Shown here piece by piece: positions 17,083 to 26,336 of a stretch of 64,000 bases of DNA. The DNA is from Pseudonocardia kunmingensis (GTDB lineage: Bacteria; Actinomycetota; Actinomycetes; Mycobacteriales; Pseudonocardiaceae). Location of the stretch: positions 682,001-746,000 of the forward strand of contig NZ_VFPA01000002.1 of the NCBI RefSeq assembly GCF_006716445.1. The letters run 5' to 3'. Within the stretch, counting starts at the first letter, position 1, and each line of letters begins with the position of its first letter. The notes beneath the pieces are model-generated. The model was not told where the DNA came from. It did not search any database and was given only the letters and a program-made list of their open reading frames with translations. The translations under genes were made by a program, and so were the position numbers.

Positions 17083-17856
17083 GTGGTGGATCTGCTCAGC
17101 CTCACCGGGCGCGTCGCGCTGGTGACCGGGGGAGGGCGTCACATCGGACGCGGCGTCGCGTGCACCCTGGCTGCTGCGGGAGCCGCCGTGGTCGTGAACG
17201 ACGTGGTCGGCGAGCGCGCCGAGCAGGTTGCGGCGGAGATCACCGCGGCCGGCGGCACGGCGATCGGCCTGGCCTGCGACGTCACCGATCCCGCGGCGGT
17301 CACCGCGCTCGTCGAGCGGGCTCAGCGCGCGCTCGGACCGGTGGACGTCCTGGTGAACAACGCGGGCAACGCCGGGGCGGAGCGGGGCTACGCAGCGGAC
17401 CCGCCGCCGTTCTGGGAGACCGGACCGGACGAGTGGCGGTCGTGGTTCGACGTCAACCTGTTCGGCGTGATGAACGCGAGTCGTGCCGTGCTCCCCGCGA
17501 TGGTGGAGCGGCGATCGGGGCGCGTCATCACGATCGTCTCCGACGCGGGGCGGGTCGGCGAGCCGTTCCTCGTGCCGTACTCGGCGGCCAAGGCGGGCGC
17601 GGCCGGGTTCGTACGTGCGCTGGCGAAGGCCGTCGGCCGCTACGACATCACGGTGAACGCGGTGTCGCTCGGCACCGTGCGCGACGCGGCGCCGGACGAC
17701 GAGGCGATCGCTCGGCAACTGCGCCGCTACGTCATCCGCCGCTTCGGCACGCCCGACGACGTCGCGGCGATGGTGCTGTTCCTCGCCTCCGGAGCGGCCT
17801 CCTGGATCACCGGTCAGACGATGCCGGTGAACGGCGGCTACTCGATGGCGCTCTGA
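17083..17856 (+). CDS. SDR family oxidoreductase
   Basis: A 257-residue classical SDR. The cofactor motif is TGGGRHIGRG, NNAG is intact, the catalytic Ser is in TIVSDAG and Tyr/Lys in YSAAK, with the conserved C-terminal ITGQTMPVNGGYS. The GTG at 17083 follows GAGGG. It is 10 bp after the ferredoxin and in the same operon. Likely a 3-hydroxyacyl-CoA or alcohol dehydrogenase, unspecified. The decayed chimeric gene begins 42 bp downstream. Confidence 0.88.
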   Translation: MVDLLSLTGRVALVTGGGRHIGRGVACTLAAAGAAVVVNDVVGERAEQVAAEITAAGGTAIGLACDVTDPAAVTALVERAQRALGPVDVLVNNAGNAGAERGYAADPPPFWETGPDEWRSWFDVNLFGVMNASRAVLPAMVERRSGRVITIVSDAGRVGEPFLVPYSAAKAGAAGFVRALAKAVGRYDITVNAVSLGTVRDAAPDDEAIARQLRRYVIRRFGTPDDVAAMVLFLASGAASWITGQTMPVNGGYSMAL

Positions 17857-17898
17857 GTTGCTGATCACGATCGCACCCGACGGCTTGGAGGCCACCGG

Positions 17899-19030
17899 AT
17901 GGGCGAGGATGCCCCAGAGCGCTACGACGTGATCCTTCGTGGTGGCCGCGTCGTCGACCCCGCGAACGACATCGACGGGTTGCGCGACGTCGGAATCAGC
18001 GGCGACCGGGTCGTCGCCGTCGAACCGACCCTGGACGGGCAACGGACCACGACGGTTGCTCGACTGCCGGGGCGCGATCGTCTGCCCCGGCCTCGTCGAC
18101 CTGCACACGCACGTGGTCAGCTCGGGGCCATGTTCAACGCGATCGGGGCGATCGTGTCCGGCATGGCGAACCACGTGCTGGTCTTCCGCACGGTGTACGA
18201 GGGCCAGGCACGCAGGATTCGTCCCTTCGCCAACGCCATGGCACGCTCCGAGGACCGGGTCGACGGAGTGCACTCCTGGTTCGCGCCGTACTGGTCGCGC
18301 GCGGCAGCCACGCAGCAGGCCCTCTACTCCGTCCGGTACAAGCACGAGTCGAAGGCGACCGACGAGCAGGTGGCGCAGATCGCGTTTGAACGGGCGCCGG
18401 AACGCGATGCGCAACCCCAACGCGATCTTCCGGACCCCCTTGACGATGGAGGACTACCTGGCAGCGCGGTGGATCTCCACGCCGCTGCGGCTGTTCGACT
18501 GCGACGTTCCCTGCGACGGCGCGACCGCGGTGGTGCTCTCGCGCCGCGAGCGCGCTGCCGACCTGCGCAACCCGCCGATCCGCATCGAGGCCGTCGGTTC
18601 GGCGCTGCGGGACCGCAACTCGTGGGCACAGCTGGAGAATCTCGCCACGCAGGCCACGCCGTCCCCGGCGGCGATGCTGTGGAACCGCACCGACCTGACC
18701 CCGTCCGATGTGGACGTGGCCGAGCTGTACGACGGCTTCAGCTTCCACACCTTGACGTGGCTGGAGTCCTTCGGCTTCTGCGAGCGCTACGAGGCGCCCG
18801 CCTTCGTGGAGGGCGGCTCGCGCATCGCGTTGGACGGCGAGCTGCCGATCAACACGAGCGGTGGGCAGCTGTCGGCAGGCCGGCTGCACGGCTACGGCCA
18901 GGTCCACGAGGCCTGCGTGCAACTGTGGGGTCGGGGTGGGGAGCGTCAGGTGGCGGGCGACCCGCAGGTGGCGGTGACGTCCACGGCCGGTGGGCCGCTG
19001 GCAGGTTGCGTCCTGCTGGCCCGTGAATGA
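17899..19030 (+). pseudogene. Chimeric pseudogene: amidohydrolase N-terminus joined to a thiolase-fold C-terminus, frameshifted
   Basis: A normal start (ATG after TTGGAGG) opens with an amidohydrolase N-terminus: YDVILRGGRVVDPANDID, then in the next frame DCRGAIVCPGLVDLHTHVV, which holds the HxH metal motif. From about 18127 the sequence becomes the thiolase-fold family of the intact gene at 49528, starting at the equivalent of its residue 93 (AMFNAIGAIVSGM). Frame 1 runs to about 18395, then frame 2 carries NAMRNPNAIFRTPLTMEDYL to the stop at 19030. The thiolase N-terminal third and the amidohydrolase catalytic domain are absent. One extra base near 18050 and one near 18405 explain the frame changes. 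I read this as a deletion fusion of two genes followed by decay. Confidence 0.8.
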
Positions 19031-19040
19031 CCTATGCACA

Positions 19041-19055
19041 TTACGGATACTGTTT
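19041..19055. promoter_or_regulatory. GGATAC operator-like site upstream of the acyl-CoA ligase
   Basis: TTACGGATACTGTTT matches the perfect palindrome at 15966-15980 at 12 of 15 positions. It lies 130 bp before the ligase start, just after the pseudogene. Confidence 0.4.
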
Positions 19056-19129
19056 CTGGTTTCACATGGCGGCATGCCGCATGACTGTCGGTGGACTGCG
19101 CCGTAATGACTGACTTCTCTGTCTTTAGA

Positions 19130-19147
19130 GGCTACTCTTGCGTAGCC
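19130..19147. promoter_or_regulatory. Inverted repeat GGCTAC-N6-GTAGCC
   Basis: Perfect 6-bp arms around TCTTGC, 38 bp before the acyl-CoA ligase start. The arms resemble the repeat at 1136-1156. Operator or leader hairpin are both possible. Confidence 0.4.
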
Positions 19148-19184
19148 CTACGACGAGGTGTGGTGTGCGGAACCGGAGGCTGGG

Positions 19185-20738
19185 ATGACGGGCGAGGCGA
19201 TGACGCTGATCTCCGAGATCGAGCGGGGTGCCTCCGCGCACAGCGCCGTCCCGGTCGTCTTCGCGAGCACGGAGCGCCCGGCCTCGACCACCTTGGGCGA
19301 GCTGGTGGGCGACGCCGAGCGGGTGGCGGGCGCACTGCAGGGCCTGGGGATCGGTCCGGGCGATGTCGTCGCGGTCCAGATGCCCAACGTGTACGAGGGT
19401 GCGGTCGCCCAGACGGCCGTCGCGCTCTGTGGCGCCGTGCTGCTGCCCATCGTGCAGATCTACGGGCCGCGGGAGCTCGGCTTCATCCTCCGCCAGTCCG
19501 GGGCGCGCGCGATCGTCGTGCCGGGGGTGTGGCGCGGCCGCGACCATGCCGCGGTGGTCGCGGGTCTCGGTGATCTGCCCGGCCTGCGGGCCGTGATCGT
19601 CGCCGACGAGCAGGTGCCCGACGGCGCGGTGGCGTTCTCCGACCTCACCGGGCGGCTGGCCAAGCCGTACTCCCGCCCCGAGGTCAGGCCGGCCGACCGG
19701 GCGATGCTCGTCTACACCTCGGGCACCACGGCGGACCCGAAGGGAGTGCAGCATTCGCACGCCTCGCTCCTCGCGGAGGTCCACTCGCCGCTGATGCTGC
19801 GCGACGGCGTGGGGGAGGCCAAGCACCTGGCGGTGTTCCCGTCCGGACACGTGGCCGGGCTGCTCGGGCTGCTGCGCATCCTGGTCCACGGCAACGAGAC
19901 CGTCGTGCTCGACGTCTGGCACCCTGCCCGAGCTGCTGCGTTGGTCGACGAGCACCAGGTGACGTCCGGTGTCGGCGCGCCCGTCCACCTGGCCGGCCTG
20001 CTCGACGAGCGCGACCGCGGTGCGGTGACCCTGGAGTCGTTGCGCGAGTTCATGGTCGGCGCCGCAGGCGTGCCGCCCTCCCTCGTGCAGCGTGCCGACC
20101 GCGCGGGCATTGCCGCGTACCGCTGCTACGGCTCCAGCGAGCACCCGACGATCAGCTCGGGGGCGACGTCGGATCCGCTGCACAAGCGCGCCACCACCGA
20201 CGGCCGCGTGATCGGTGGGAGCGAGGTGCGCCTCGTCGACGACGACGGCGTGGACGTCGCGTCGGGTGCCGAGGGCGAGATCGTCACCCGCGGCGGCGAG
20301 CTCTTCCTCGGGTACACGGACCCGGCGCTCGACGAGGGCTCGTTCCTTCCGGAGGGCTGGTTCCGCACCGGGGACATCGGCCGGTTCGACGACGAGGGCT
20401 ACCTCACGATCACCGACCGGAAGAAGGACATCATCGTCAGGGGCGGGGAGAACATCTCCTCCAAGGAGGTGGAGGACGTGCTCGCCCAGCACCCCGCCGT
20501 GGCCGAGGCCATCGCGGTGGGCAAGCCGGACGACCGCTACGGCGAGCGGGTCTGCGCGGTCGTGGTGCTGCACGATCCGGCCGGATCACTGGACCTGGAC
20601 GAGGTTGCCCGGCACTTCGCGGAGGCGGGCGTCGCGCGGCAGAAGACGCCCGAGCACCTCGTCGTCCTCGACGAGCTTCCGCGCACCGCCGCGGGGAAGG
20701 TGCAGAAGTACGTGCTCCGCGAGCGCGTCCGGGGCTGA
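19185..20738 (+). CDS. AMP-dependent acyl-CoA synthetase/ligase (ANL family)
   Basis: A 517-residue adenylating enzyme that makes acyl-CoA from acid, ATP and CoA. The P-loop is YTSGTTADPKGVQHS, the hinge region has GWFRTGDIGRF and RKKDIIVRGGENIS, and the C-terminal lysine is in PRTAAGKVQK. The ATG at 19185 follows GGAGG by 5 nt; an in-frame ATG at 19158 lacks such a site. It is a single-gene unit between the pseudogene and the convergent GntR gene, with operator-like sites upstream. Substrate unknown; length and motifs fit a short/medium-chain or aromatic acid ligase. Confidence 0.92.
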   Translation: MTGEAMTLISEIERGASAHSAVPVVFASTERPASTTLGELVGDAERVAGALQGLGIGPGDVVAVQMPNVYEGAVAQTAVALCGAVLLPIVQIYGPRELGFILRQSGARAIVVPGVWRGRDHAAVVAGLGDLPGLRAVIVADEQVPDGAVAFSDLTGRLAKPYSRPEVRPADRAMLVYTSGTTADPKGVQHSHASLLAEVHSPLMLRDGVGEAKHLAVFPSGHVAGLLGLLRILVHGNETVVLDVWHPARAAALVDEHQVTSGVGAPVHLAGLLDERDRGAVTLESLREFMVGAAGVPPSLVQRADRAGIAAYRCYGSSEHPTISSGATSDPLHKRATTDGRVIGGSEVRLVDDDGVDVASGAEGEIVTRGGELFLGYTDPALDEGSFLPEGWFRTGDIGRFDDEGYLTITDRKKDIIVRGGENISSKEVEDVLAQHPAVAEAIAVGKPDDRYGERVCAVVVLHDPAGSLDLDEVARHFAEAGVARQKTPEHLVVLDELPRTAAGKVQKYVLRERVRG

Positions 20739-20785
20739 GGCGAGTCCACCGCCGGCGCGGGCGAGCGCTGACGGGCACGATCTCG

Positions 20786-22147
20786 TCATCCCCGAACCGC
20801 GGTTCCCGGCGTCGTCGACCCGGCCAGCACCTGCAGGTACCGCGCCGTCCTGTTCCGCGCGAGGCTCGAATCCCCGACGACCACGGCATCGACGATCCGA
20901 GCGAGCGCGTCGTGCGCGGGTTCGGCGGTCCGGAAGGACGAGAGCCGGCCGAACGCGGCGGTGAACAGCGCGAGCAGCCGATTGCCCGCCAACCCGGCCA
21001 GTGTCACGAGGACGCCCGCCTCGGCCCGGCCACCGTCGGGGGCTGCGGTGAGCGACGCGAGCAGCGGCTCGGGGTCCGCACCCGGGAACCGAGCGGCTGC
21101 GAGCTCGACCACGCGGAGCTCCACAGCGGCGCGCACCTCGAGCAGGTCGGCCGGGGTGACCGCCAGCCACTCGAGGTAGAGCGCGAGTGCCTGGACCACC
21201 CGGACGGGGTCGGGCCTCGCGACGACCAGGCCGCCGCCCGGCCCCTGGCGCATCTGGGCCACGCCGTTGTGCTCCAGGATGCGTACGGCCTCCCGGAACA
21301 TGGCGCGCCCGACCTGCAACCGATCGCGCAACGCGGCCTCGTTCCCGACGACGTGGCCGGGCGCGTGCCCCTCGCGTCGGATGGCGCCGGCCACGGTCAA
21401 GGCGATCCGCTCCGCGGATGTGGCGCCTGATGCGGGCGCCGCGGCTGGGACCTCGGAGCTCGCCGTGGCGCGCTTCAGCCACGTTCGCTCGCCCTCGAGG
21501 TGCCGACGCATGCGACGAGCAGCCGTCGCCTCGTCGCCGGACACGACGGACTCGGCGATGGCGCGCAGCGCGTGTCCGCGTGCCGACTTCGCGGACGGGC
21601 CGAGCCGGAAATCCGGCCGTGGGCCGCCGGCCAGTGCGCCGGTGACGCGAGTGAGTGTCGGCACGAGGATGGCGAGCATCGGGTTGCGGCTGACCTCGGC
21701 GATCACGAGGCTCGGCGGCATACCGATCGGGTCGGTGGCTGCGACGGTGCGCAACCGCTCGATGTCGTCCTCGACGATCCGCCGGGCGGCGAGCCGCGCG
21801 GCGAGCACCTCGAGCGTGATGCGCGCGTCGTAGAGCTCGTCGACGGAGACGCCGATGAGATGCAGATAGGTTGCGACGGACCCGGCGACCACGGCGGCGG
21901 CCGGGGCGTGGACGACGAGACCGCCCGAGCGACCGCGGCGCATCGCGACGACCTGCTTGTAGGTGAGGATGCCGAGCGCCTCGCGCAGGATCGCACGGGA
22001 CACGCCGTAGCGAACCACGAGCTCGGCCTCCGAGCCGAGCCCCTCGCCCACCGGCCAGCCGCGGCGCACGATGTCGTCCTCGATCCGGCGCGCCACCCGC
22101 TCCGCGAGCTTCTGCTTGACCCCCGAGAGCGCCGGAACCGGCTTCAT
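20786..22147 (-). CDS. Double-length FadR/GntR transcriptional regulator (two tandem units)
   Basis: A 453-residue protein containing two FadR-type GntR units; normal members are about 230 residues. Unit 1: winged helix near residues 10-75 (GLGSEAELVVRYGVSRAILREAL, wing GRSGGLVV), then a helical effector domain with the FCD-like RITLEVLAARLAARRI. Unit 2: winged helix from about residue 240 (GNEAALRDRLQVGRAMFREAVRILEHNG, wing GPGGGLVV) and a shorter FCD domain (RAAVELRVVELAAARF). The ATG at 22147 is chosen; a GTG at 22213 in frame, with TACCAT at -10 spacing, would give a leaderless start 22 residues longer. It is divergent from the crotonase-importer operon, which it may control. Confidence 0.85.
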   Translation of the reverse strand: MKPVPALSGVKQKLAERVARRIEDDIVRRGWPVGEGLGSEAELVVRYGVSRAILREALGILTYKQVVAMRRGRSGGLVVHAPAAAVVAGSVATYLHLIGVSVDELYDARITLEVLAARLAARRIVEDDIERLRTVAATDPIGMPPSLVIAEVSRNPMLAILVPTLTRVTGALAGGPRPDFRLGPSAKSARGHALRAIAESVVSGDEATAARRMRRHLEGERTWLKRATASSEVPAAAPASGATSAERIALTVAGAIRREGHAPGHVVGNEAALRDRLQVGRAMFREAVRILEHNGVAQMRQGPGGGLVVARPDPVRVVQALALYLEWLAVTPADLLEVRAAVELRVVELAAARFPGADPEPLLASLTAAPDGGRAEAGVLVTLAGLAGNRLLALFTAAFGRLSSFRTAEPAHDALARIVDAVVVGDSSLARNRTARYLQVLAGSTTPGTAVRG

Positions 22148-22219
22148 CTTCTCGACCTGCCCTTCCTGCCGCAGACGAGCCCGGGAGAACAGTGCACCCT
22201 TGGCAGGCTGCACGTTAAC

Positions 22220-22229
22220 ATGGTACTAA
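22220..22229. promoter_or_regulatory. Decamer ATGGTACTAA, candidate GntR operator half
   Basis: The same ten bases occur at 30947-30956 at the start of the HAD-ligase gene. Here the site lies between the divergent GntR and crotonase genes, overlapping a possible -10 of the regulator, which would fit autoregulation. The rest of the 226-bp gap 22148-22373 shows no other clear signal. Confidence 0.35.
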
Positions 22230-22373
22230 TTTGTGAATCGAGGAGTTGATGTCGAGAGATGGGTCCGCTCCCGAGTGTCGGCTCAGTCGGCACGCCAGTC
22301 CGTACGTCGGCCGCAAGATCGCGATAACACTGCAGGTCACACCGCTCAATGCTGAGCGCCGGGAGGTCTGACC

Positions 22374-23171
22374 GTGATCGTATTCGATGAGGACGCGCCG
22401 AACGGCGCGGAGGCCAGCCAGTCCGTGGTCTCGAATACAGAGGCCGGAATTGCGTCGATCACGTTGAACCGCCCGCACCGGCTGAACGCCTTCACGGCGG
22501 AGATGCGGGAGCGGTACCTGGCGGCGCTGGCCGCAGCGGACCGCGATCCGGCGGTCCGGGCGATCGTGGTCACCGGCGCGGGCCGGGCGTTCAGCGCCGG
22601 TGCCGATCTCGCGGCGCTCGATGGTCTCGACGCCGCGACCCTGCGGCAGCGGGAGGCCGAGCAGGAGTTCGCGTTCGACATGGCGATGCGGCTACGCACG
22701 CCGCTCGTCGCCGCCGTGAACGGACCGGCGGCCGGGATCGGGATGGCCCACGCCCTGTTCGCCGACGTCCGCCTCGCCTCCGACACAGCCACCTTCACCA
22801 CGGCGTTCGCGCGGCTCGGCCTGACGGCCGAAGGTGGCATCGCCTGGCTGCTGGCGCGGCAGGTCGGCACCGGCTCGGCGCTGGACCTGCTGTACTCCTC
22901 CCGGACCGTGGACAGTGCAGAAGCCCTGCGGATCGGCCTGGTGCAGCGGGTTGTACCGGCCGCTGACCTGGGCGACGTCGCCCGGGCCTACGCCGCCGAC
23001 CTCGTCGCCGGCACCTCGGCCTGGTCCCTGGCACAGATGCGCGAGCAGGTGTACAGCTCCTGGTCGCAGACCTGGGACGACGCCTACGCCACCTCTCGTG
23101 AGCTCGTCTTCGAGAGCCTCGACCGCCCGGAGTTCGCCGACCGTCTCGCGAGACGGCGCGCTCCGGGCTGA
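22374..23171 (+). CDS. Enoyl-CoA hydratase/isomerase (crotonase) family protein
   Basis: A 265-residue crotonase. The oxyanion-hole segments are AFSAGADLAAL and NGPAAGIGMAHAL. Of the two glutamates of true hydratases, the second is present (LTAEGGIAW) while the first position is not Glu, so it may be an isomerase, hydrolase or specialised hydratase. The GTG at 22374 follows GGGAGGT. It is the first gene of a long plus-strand series (crotonase, acyl-CoA synthetase, importer). Confidence 0.87.
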   Translation: MIVFDEDAPNGAEASQSVVSNTEAGIASITLNRPHRLNAFTAEMRERYLAALAAADRDPAVRAIVVTGAGRAFSAGADLAALDGLDAATLRQREAEQEFAFDMAMRLRTPLVAAVNGPAAGIGMAHALFADVRLASDTATFTTAFARLGLTAEGGIAWLLARQVGTGSALDLLYSSRTVDSAEALRIGLVQRVVPAADLGDVARAYAADLVAGTSAWSLAQMREQVYSSWSQTWDDAYATSRELVFESLDRPEFADRLARRRAPG

Positions 23172-23235
23172 GCGGAGCTCACGAACATCGGGAGGTCCCG
23201 TCAACCGCCGCCGTCGTCGAAGGAGTGCGCTCGTC

Positions 23236-25398
23236 GTGACCCTGACCGCGCCCGCAAGCGACCCGCCCACCGACAGCCCCCAGGCCGGGTCACTGACACC
23301 GTTGGTCGCCCCGCGCTCGATCGCCGTGATCGGGGCATCGGACCAGCCGGCCCGGATCGGCGGCCGGATCCTGGCCCGGCTGAAGGAGACCTATCGCGGC
23401 GCTGTGTACCCGGTGAACAGCAGGCGGTCCACGGTCCAGGGGCTGGCGGCGCATCCCGACATCGGCGCGGTCCCCGAGCCCGTCGACCTCGCGATCGTGG
23501 TCGCGCCCGGTGCGGAGGTGCCGGGCATCGCGCGCGCGGCTGCAGATCGCGGCGCGCGGTCCCTGCTGGTCCTGTCGGCCGGTTTCGGGGAGGCCGGCGA
23601 GGAGGGGCGCCGGGCGCAAGAGGAGCTGGCCGCGATCGGCGCCGATGCCGGGATGCGGATCTGCGGGCCCAACTGCATCGGCATCGTCAACCTCACCATC
23701 GGGCTGCGCGCCGTCTTCTCCACGATCGACGGTGTGCCGCAGAAGCTCGGCGGCACGGCGCTCGTCAGCCAGAGCGGCGGGTTCGGCATGTCGATGTTCG
23801 AGATGGCGCAGAGCAGCGGGCTCGGCGTCTCCTACATGTGCGCCACCGGCAACGAGGCGGACGTCTCGAGTGGGGAGCTCGTCGGGCATCTCGCCGAACA
23901 GCCCGACGTGGAGGCGATCGGGCTGTTCCTGGAGGGTCTGCGCCGGCCCGACCTCCTGCTGGCCGGCGCCCGCCGCGCGCTCGAGCTGGGCAAGCCGGTG
24001 GTGGCGGTGCGGACCGGTCGGTCGGCGGTGGGGATGCGCGCTGCGGCCAGCCACACCGGTGCGCTCGCCTCGGCGGACGACGTCGTATCGGCGGCGTTCG
24101 ACGGCGTGGGGATCCTGCGCGTCGAGGGGCCGCGCGAGCTGGTGGAGCAGCTGCGCGCGTTCTCGGCGGGGCGGCGTCCGCGGGGATCGCGGCTGGCCGT
24201 CGTGACCTCCAGCGGTGGCGCCGGCGTGCTGATGGCCGACGTCGCCGAGGCCGCGGGGCTGGAGCTCCCGGAGCCCTCGCCGGAGCCGGCCACCCGGCTC
24301 GGAGCGCTCGTGCCGAGCTTCGGGTCGGTCCGCAACCCGATCGACCCGACCGCACAGATCGTCAACGACCAATCGATGCTGCAGGAGCTGTTCGCCACCG
24401 TCAGCGCGGCGCCGGACTACGACATGGTGTGTGTGTCGGGGGTCGCGCGGGGGCTGGGCCCCGGGCTGCGCGAGACGATCCAGCGGGCCGCCGAGGCCAC
24501 GGACAAGCCGTTCACGGCGTTCGCTTCGCAACCGGACGTCGCGCTGGACCTGACCGAGCGCGGCGTCCCCGCGTTCGTCGATCCGAACCGGATGATCCGC
24601 GCCCTCGGCCGGCTGTGGGCCTACGAGCGTGATCGCGCCGTCCTGCTCGACGCGCCGCCGCGCACCGGTGCCGCGCCCGCGTTGCGCGTCGAACCACCGG
24701 TGAGCGCCGCGCTCGCCGAGCACGTCGCGCGGCGATACGTCGTCGCGGCCGGGGTGCCGGTGCCGGGTGAGCGGCTCGTGGTCGATTCCGAGTCGGCCGT
24801 GGCCGCCGCGGAGGAGATCGGCCGGCCGGTGGCGCTCAAGCTCTCCGCGGACTGGCTGACGCACAAGAGCGAGCACGGCGCGCTCCGGCTCGGTGTTGTC
24901 GACTCCGACGCGGTGCGCTGCGCCTACCGGGAGCTGGAAGAGCTGGCGACGACGCTGCGACCGGAGGGTGCGCCGCCGGCGGCGGTGCTGGTCCAGGAGA
25001 TGGCGCCGCCGCGCGGCCTGGAGATCGTGTGCGCCGCCCTGCGGGACCCGACGTTCGGCCCGGTGGTCACCGTCGGGCTCGGCGGCGTCCTCGTCGAGAT
25101 CACCCGGGAGCGGCGTCTCGCGCTCGCCCCGCTCGACCGTTCGGCCGCTCGCGACCTCGTCGGCGGGCTCGCCGGCGGCAGGCTGGTCGGCCACCCGCGC
25201 GGCCTGAGCGAGGCGGAGGCCGACCGGGTGGCCGATGTCGTCGTCGGCCTTGGCGGCCTGCTGGCCACCGACCACGAGCTGCAGGAGATCGAGATCAACC
25301 CGCTGGTGGTGGCGGACGGCGCGGTCGTCGCCGTCGACGCGCTGGCTGCAGTCTCCACGACAGGGGCGGCCACAACGGCGGAGGCGACGCCGTGCTGA
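23236..25398 (+). CDS. NDP-forming acyl-CoA synthetase, fused alpha-beta type
   Basis: A 720-residue acetate-CoA ligase (ADP-forming)-like enzyme. Residues from about 18 form the CoA-binding Rossmann domain (PRSIAVIGASDQPARIGGRI), followed by succinyl-CoA-synthetase-like domains (SQSGGFGMS, ASHTGALAS with the expected phospho-histidine) and, from about residue 490, an ATP-grasp domain (VALKLSADWLTHKSEHGALRLGV, EIEINPLVV). It interconverts acid, CoA and NTP with acyl-CoA through a phosphohistidine. The GTG at 23236 follows AAGGAG. Its stop overlaps the next permease start. Activation of an imported acid is the likely job. Confidence 0.9.
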   Translation: MTLTAPASDPPTDSPQAGSLTPLVAPRSIAVIGASDQPARIGGRILARLKETYRGAVYPVNSRRSTVQGLAAHPDIGAVPEPVDLAIVVAPGAEVPGIARAAADRGARSLLVLSAGFGEAGEEGRRAQEELAAIGADAGMRICGPNCIGIVNLTIGLRAVFSTIDGVPQKLGGTALVSQSGGFGMSMFEMAQSSGLGVSYMCATGNEADVSSGELVGHLAEQPDVEAIGLFLEGLRRPDLLLAGARRALELGKPVVAVRTGRSAVGMRAAASHTGALASADDVVSAAFDGVGILRVEGPRELVEQLRAFSAGRRPRGSRLAVVTSSGGAGVLMADVAEAAGLELPEPSPEPATRLGALVPSFGSVRNPIDPTAQIVNDQSMLQELFATVSAAPDYDMVCVSGVARGLGPGLRETIQRAAEATDKPFTAFASQPDVALDLTERGVPAFVDPNRMIRALGRLWAYERDRAVLLDAPPRTGAAPALRVEPPVSAALAEHVARRYVVAAGVPVPGERLVVDSESAVAAAEEIGRPVALKLSADWLTHKSEHGALRLGVVDSDAVRCAYRELEELATTLRPEGAPPAAVLVQEMAPPRGLEIVCAALRDPTFGPVVTVGLGGVLVEITRERRLALAPLDRSAARDLVGGLAGGRLVGHPRGLSEAEADRVADVVVGLGGLLATDHELQEIEINPLVVADGAVVAVDALAAVSTTGAATTAEATPC

Positions 25399-26336
25399 GG
25401 GCGACGGGCTTGCGGGTACTGGCCATGATCCCGCTGGTGTTCCTCGTCGCCACGGCGACGTTCTTCCTCGGCCAGCTGTCCACCGTGGATCCCGCCGAGA
25501 TCATCGTCGGGCCGACGGCCACGGCAGAGCAGGTAGCGGCGGTGCGCGCCGAGCACGGTCTGGACCGGCCCGCCGTCGTGCAGTACGTCGACTGGCTCGC
25601 CGGCGCGGTGCGCGGCGACATGGGTGAGTCCGTCTACACCGGCGCCTCGGTCACCACCTCGCTCGTGCAGGCGCTGCCGGTGACCTTGTCGCTGGCGCTG
25701 GGCGGGCTGTTCGTCGGGCTGCTGCTCGGGGTGCCCACCGGGATCTGGAGCGCCCTGCGTGCGGGGCGGCCTGCCGACCGCGCGGTGAGCCTCGTCGCCA
25801 CGGTCGGACAGGCGGTGCCCAACTTCTGGCTGGGCCTGCTGCTGGTGCTGGCGTTCGCGATCCAGCTGCCGATCTTCCCCGCCGTCGGCTACGTCGCGCT
25901 CGACGAGGACCCGGTGGCCTGGGCGCAGAGCCTGGTGCTGCCGTCGATCTCGCTCGGCTTCGTCGCCGCTGCGGCCATCTCGCGCCAGACCCGGTCCAGC
26001 CTGATCGGAGTGCTGCAGCAGGAGTACGTGCGCACGGCGCTCAGCAAGGGGCTGTCCACGAGCCGGGTCGTGGTCAAGCACGCGCTCAAGAACGCCGGCG
26101 CTCCCGTGGTGACGGTGGTGGCCTTCCAGGTGACGGCCCTGCTCAGCGGCTCGGTGGTGATCGAGCGGTTGTTCGCTATGCCCGGTCTCGGTGCGCTGGC
26201 GATCGACGCGGTGCTGCGCCGCGACCCCGACGTCATCCAGGGCATCGTCGTGGTGTCCGTCGTGATCGTGGTCGTGGTGAACCTGGTGCTCGACCTCTCC
26301 TACGCCTGGCTCAACCCGAAGGTGCGGACGGCATGA
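25392..26336 (+). CDS. ABC importer permease, DppB type (second importer)
   Basis: A 314-residue membrane permease. First helix near residues 7-28, then the periplasmic-side segment ending AGAVRGDMGESVYTG, and the transport core with EAA loop QEYVRTALSKGLSTSRVVVKHALKNAG and terminal DLSYAWLNPKVR. The GTG at 25392 sits 7 nt after GAGG and overlaps the synthetase stop; its own stop overlaps the next gene as ATGA. It should pair with the permease half of the following fusion protein. Confidence 0.9.
   Translation: MLRATGLRVLAMIPLVFLVATATFFLGQLSTVDPAEIIVGPTATAEQVAAVRAEHGLDRPAVVQYVDWLAGAVRGDMGESVYTGASVTTSLVQALPVTLSLALGGLFVGLLLGVPTGIWSALRAGRPADRAVSLVATVGQAVPNFWLGLLLVLAFAIQLPIFPAVGYVALDEDPVAWAQSLVLPSISLGFVAAAAISRQTRSSLIGVLQQEYVRTALSKGLSTSRVVVKHALKNAGAPVVTVVAFQVTALLSGSVVIERLFAMPGLGALAIDAVLRRDPDVIQGIVVVSVVIVVVVNLVLDLSYAWLNPKVRTA

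Noticed and set aside
23290-25275. Long minus-strand open frame opposite the NDP-forming synthetase
   Set aside because: The plus strand has an unmistakable synthetase; the opposite frame is low-complexity and has no recognisable motif. The same holds for 8001-9911 and 28935-30917.
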